Assembly: GCF_020037025.1 (NCBI RefSeq)
Contig: NZ_JAIQLH010000123.1
Span: 1 to 34,354 of the forward strand
Source of the DNA: Streptomyces huiliensis
GTDB lineage: Bacteria; Actinomycetota; Actinomycetes; Streptomycetales; Streptomycetaceae
Direction: 5' to 3'
DNA: 34,354 nucleotides
The translations under genes were made by a program, and so were the position numbers. This document shows positions 33,625-34,354 of the stretch, in pieces. Below the pieces are notes generated by a model. It did no database searches. It was not told the DNA's origin and saw only the letters and a program-made list of their open reading frames with translations. Every line of letters starts with the position of its first letter. Position 1 is the stretch's first letter.

Positions 33625-34354
33625 ATGGGCGAGAAGACGAACCACACCGGTCACCCCGGGGCCGCCGGCAGAGCGGCGGCGGCCGACCGGCCCGGCGACA
33701 TACGCAACGTGGTACTGGTCGGCCACAGCGGTTCCGGCAAGACGACCCTGGTGGAGGCGCTGGCCCTGGCCACCGGCGCGGTCACCCGCGCGGGCCGGGT
33801 GGAGGACGGCGCCGCCCTCTCCGACTACGACGAGATCGAGCACCGCCAGCAGCGCTCGGTGCAGCTGTCGGTGGTCCCGGTGGAGTGGGCCGGCATCAGG
33901 GTCAACCTGCTGGACACCCCCGGTTACGCCGACTTCGTCGGCGAGCTGCGGGCCGGCCTGCGGGCGGCCGACGCCGCGCTCTTCGTGGTGTCGGCGGCGG
34001 AGGGCGGCGAGGGCGTCTCCGGCGCCACCCGCGCCCTGTGGGAGGAGTGCGCGGCCGTGGGCATGCCGCGCGCGATCGTGGTGACGCACCTGGAGGCGGC
34101 GCGGGCGGACTTCGACGCCATGACGGAGACCTGCCGCGCCGCCTTCGGTGGCGACTCCCCCGAGAGCGTGCTGCCGCTGTACCTGCCGGTGCACGGCCCG
34201 GAGGGCCCCGACGGGCACCGCTCCGTCACCGGGCTGACCGGTCTGCTGTCCCGCCGCGTCTTCGACTACGCCGGCGGCGAGCGGACCGAGGCCGAGCCGG
34301 GCCCGGACCTGCTGCCGGTGCTCGACGCGGCCCGGGACCGGCTCATCGAGGGGA
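33625..34354 (+). CDS. EF-G-like translation GTPase (EF-G2 type), partial at right edge
   Basis: The frame stays open from the ATG at 33625 to the window end (243 codons seen; the full protein should be about 700+). After a ~25-residue leader comes a GTPase domain: P-loop GHSGSGKT (33-40), G3 motif DTPG (97-100) in NLLDTPGYADFVGELRAGL. The region expected to carry G4 (NKxD) reads VVTHLEAARADFD, so the motif is THLE (154-157). Where EF-G has RGITI in switch I, this has RSVQL. Both suggest altered nucleotide recognition or hydrolysis. The family is the actinobacterial EF-G-like group found next to pgsA; its role is not settled. A GGAAGGCGAGG ribosome site precedes the ATG. It is divergent from pgsA. 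Confidence 0.87.
   Translation, partial: MGEKTNHTGHPGAAGRAAAADRPGDIRNVVLVGHSGSGKTTLVEALALATGAVTRAGRVEDGAALSDYDEIEHRQQRSVQLSVVPVEWAGIRVNLLDTPGYADFVGELRAGLRAADAALFVVSAAEGGEGVSGATRALWEECAAVGMPRAIVVTHLEAARADFDAMTETCRAAFGGDSPESVLPLYLPVHGPEGPDGHRSVTGLTGLLSRRVFDYAGGERTEAEPGPDLLPVLDAARDRLIEG

Noticed and set aside
33152..34084. A plus-strand frame of 310 residues over the start of the EF-G-like gene
   Set aside because: It is out of frame with the GTPase motifs; the true frame starts at 33625 and remains open to the window end.

Overview
The window looks like core chromosome from a Streptomyces or very close relative. It has very high GC, frequent GTG/TTG starts, GGAGG-type ribosome sites, and a gene order (alaS block, rpsD, hisS, relA-apt-secF-secD-yajC, ruvBAC, yebC, pdxTS, pimA-acyltransferase-pgsA, EF-G-like) that I recognise from Streptomyces chromosomes. 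This identification rests on gene content and order from memory, not on a search. I see no phage, insertion sequence, CRISPR array, tRNA or rRNA, and no secondary-metabolite cluster.

Layout. Positions 170-7478 (minus) form a compact operon: DUF948 protein, DUF6167 protein, alaS, ruvX, mltG, aroE. Most junctions overlap or nearly touch. rpsD (7672-8286, minus) stands alone before a strong terminator. It faces a plus-strand DUF2470 (HugZ-like heme/iron) gene at 8343-9176, and the gap between them holds a near-consensus DmdR/DtxR iron box. After a palindromic intergenic repeat come rarA (minus) and then, read on the minus strand, an MBL-fold hydrolase, hisS and a VKOR-family protein. A membrane-anchored cyclophilin and a DUF349 protein are on the plus strand (13750-16087).

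Positions 16146-22961 (minus) carry relA (bifunctional ppGpp synthetase/hydrolase), apt, secF, secD and yajC. They are followed by ruvB, ruvA and ruvC, with a dispersed repeat lying between ruvA and ruvB. Next come yebC, pdxT and pdxS (PLP synthase), with hairpins between them. A LemA-like protein (minus) and a VC0807-type membrane protein (plus) diverge from a region of repeated TCTCCACCCG motifs. The last minus block (29880-33252) is the phosphatidylinositol mannoside pathway: pgsA makes phosphatidylinositol phosphate, pimA adds mannose and the acyltransferase acylates it. All three are translationally coupled. An EF-G-like GTPase starts at 33625 and runs off the right edge.

The genes are mostly housekeeping: translation, export, recombination, cofactor and envelope lipid synthesis, stringent response. 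I found no complete undescribed system. The most unusual signals are the iron box wedged between rpsD and a DUF2470 gene; a 25-copy YDTGQHP repeat in MltG with near-perfect 120-bp higher-order periodicity; low-complexity insertions in PimA, its acyltransferase and SecD; an EF-G-like protein with altered guanine-recognition and switch I motifs; and a family of intergenic palindromic repeats, one form of which lies inside the relA coding sequence.
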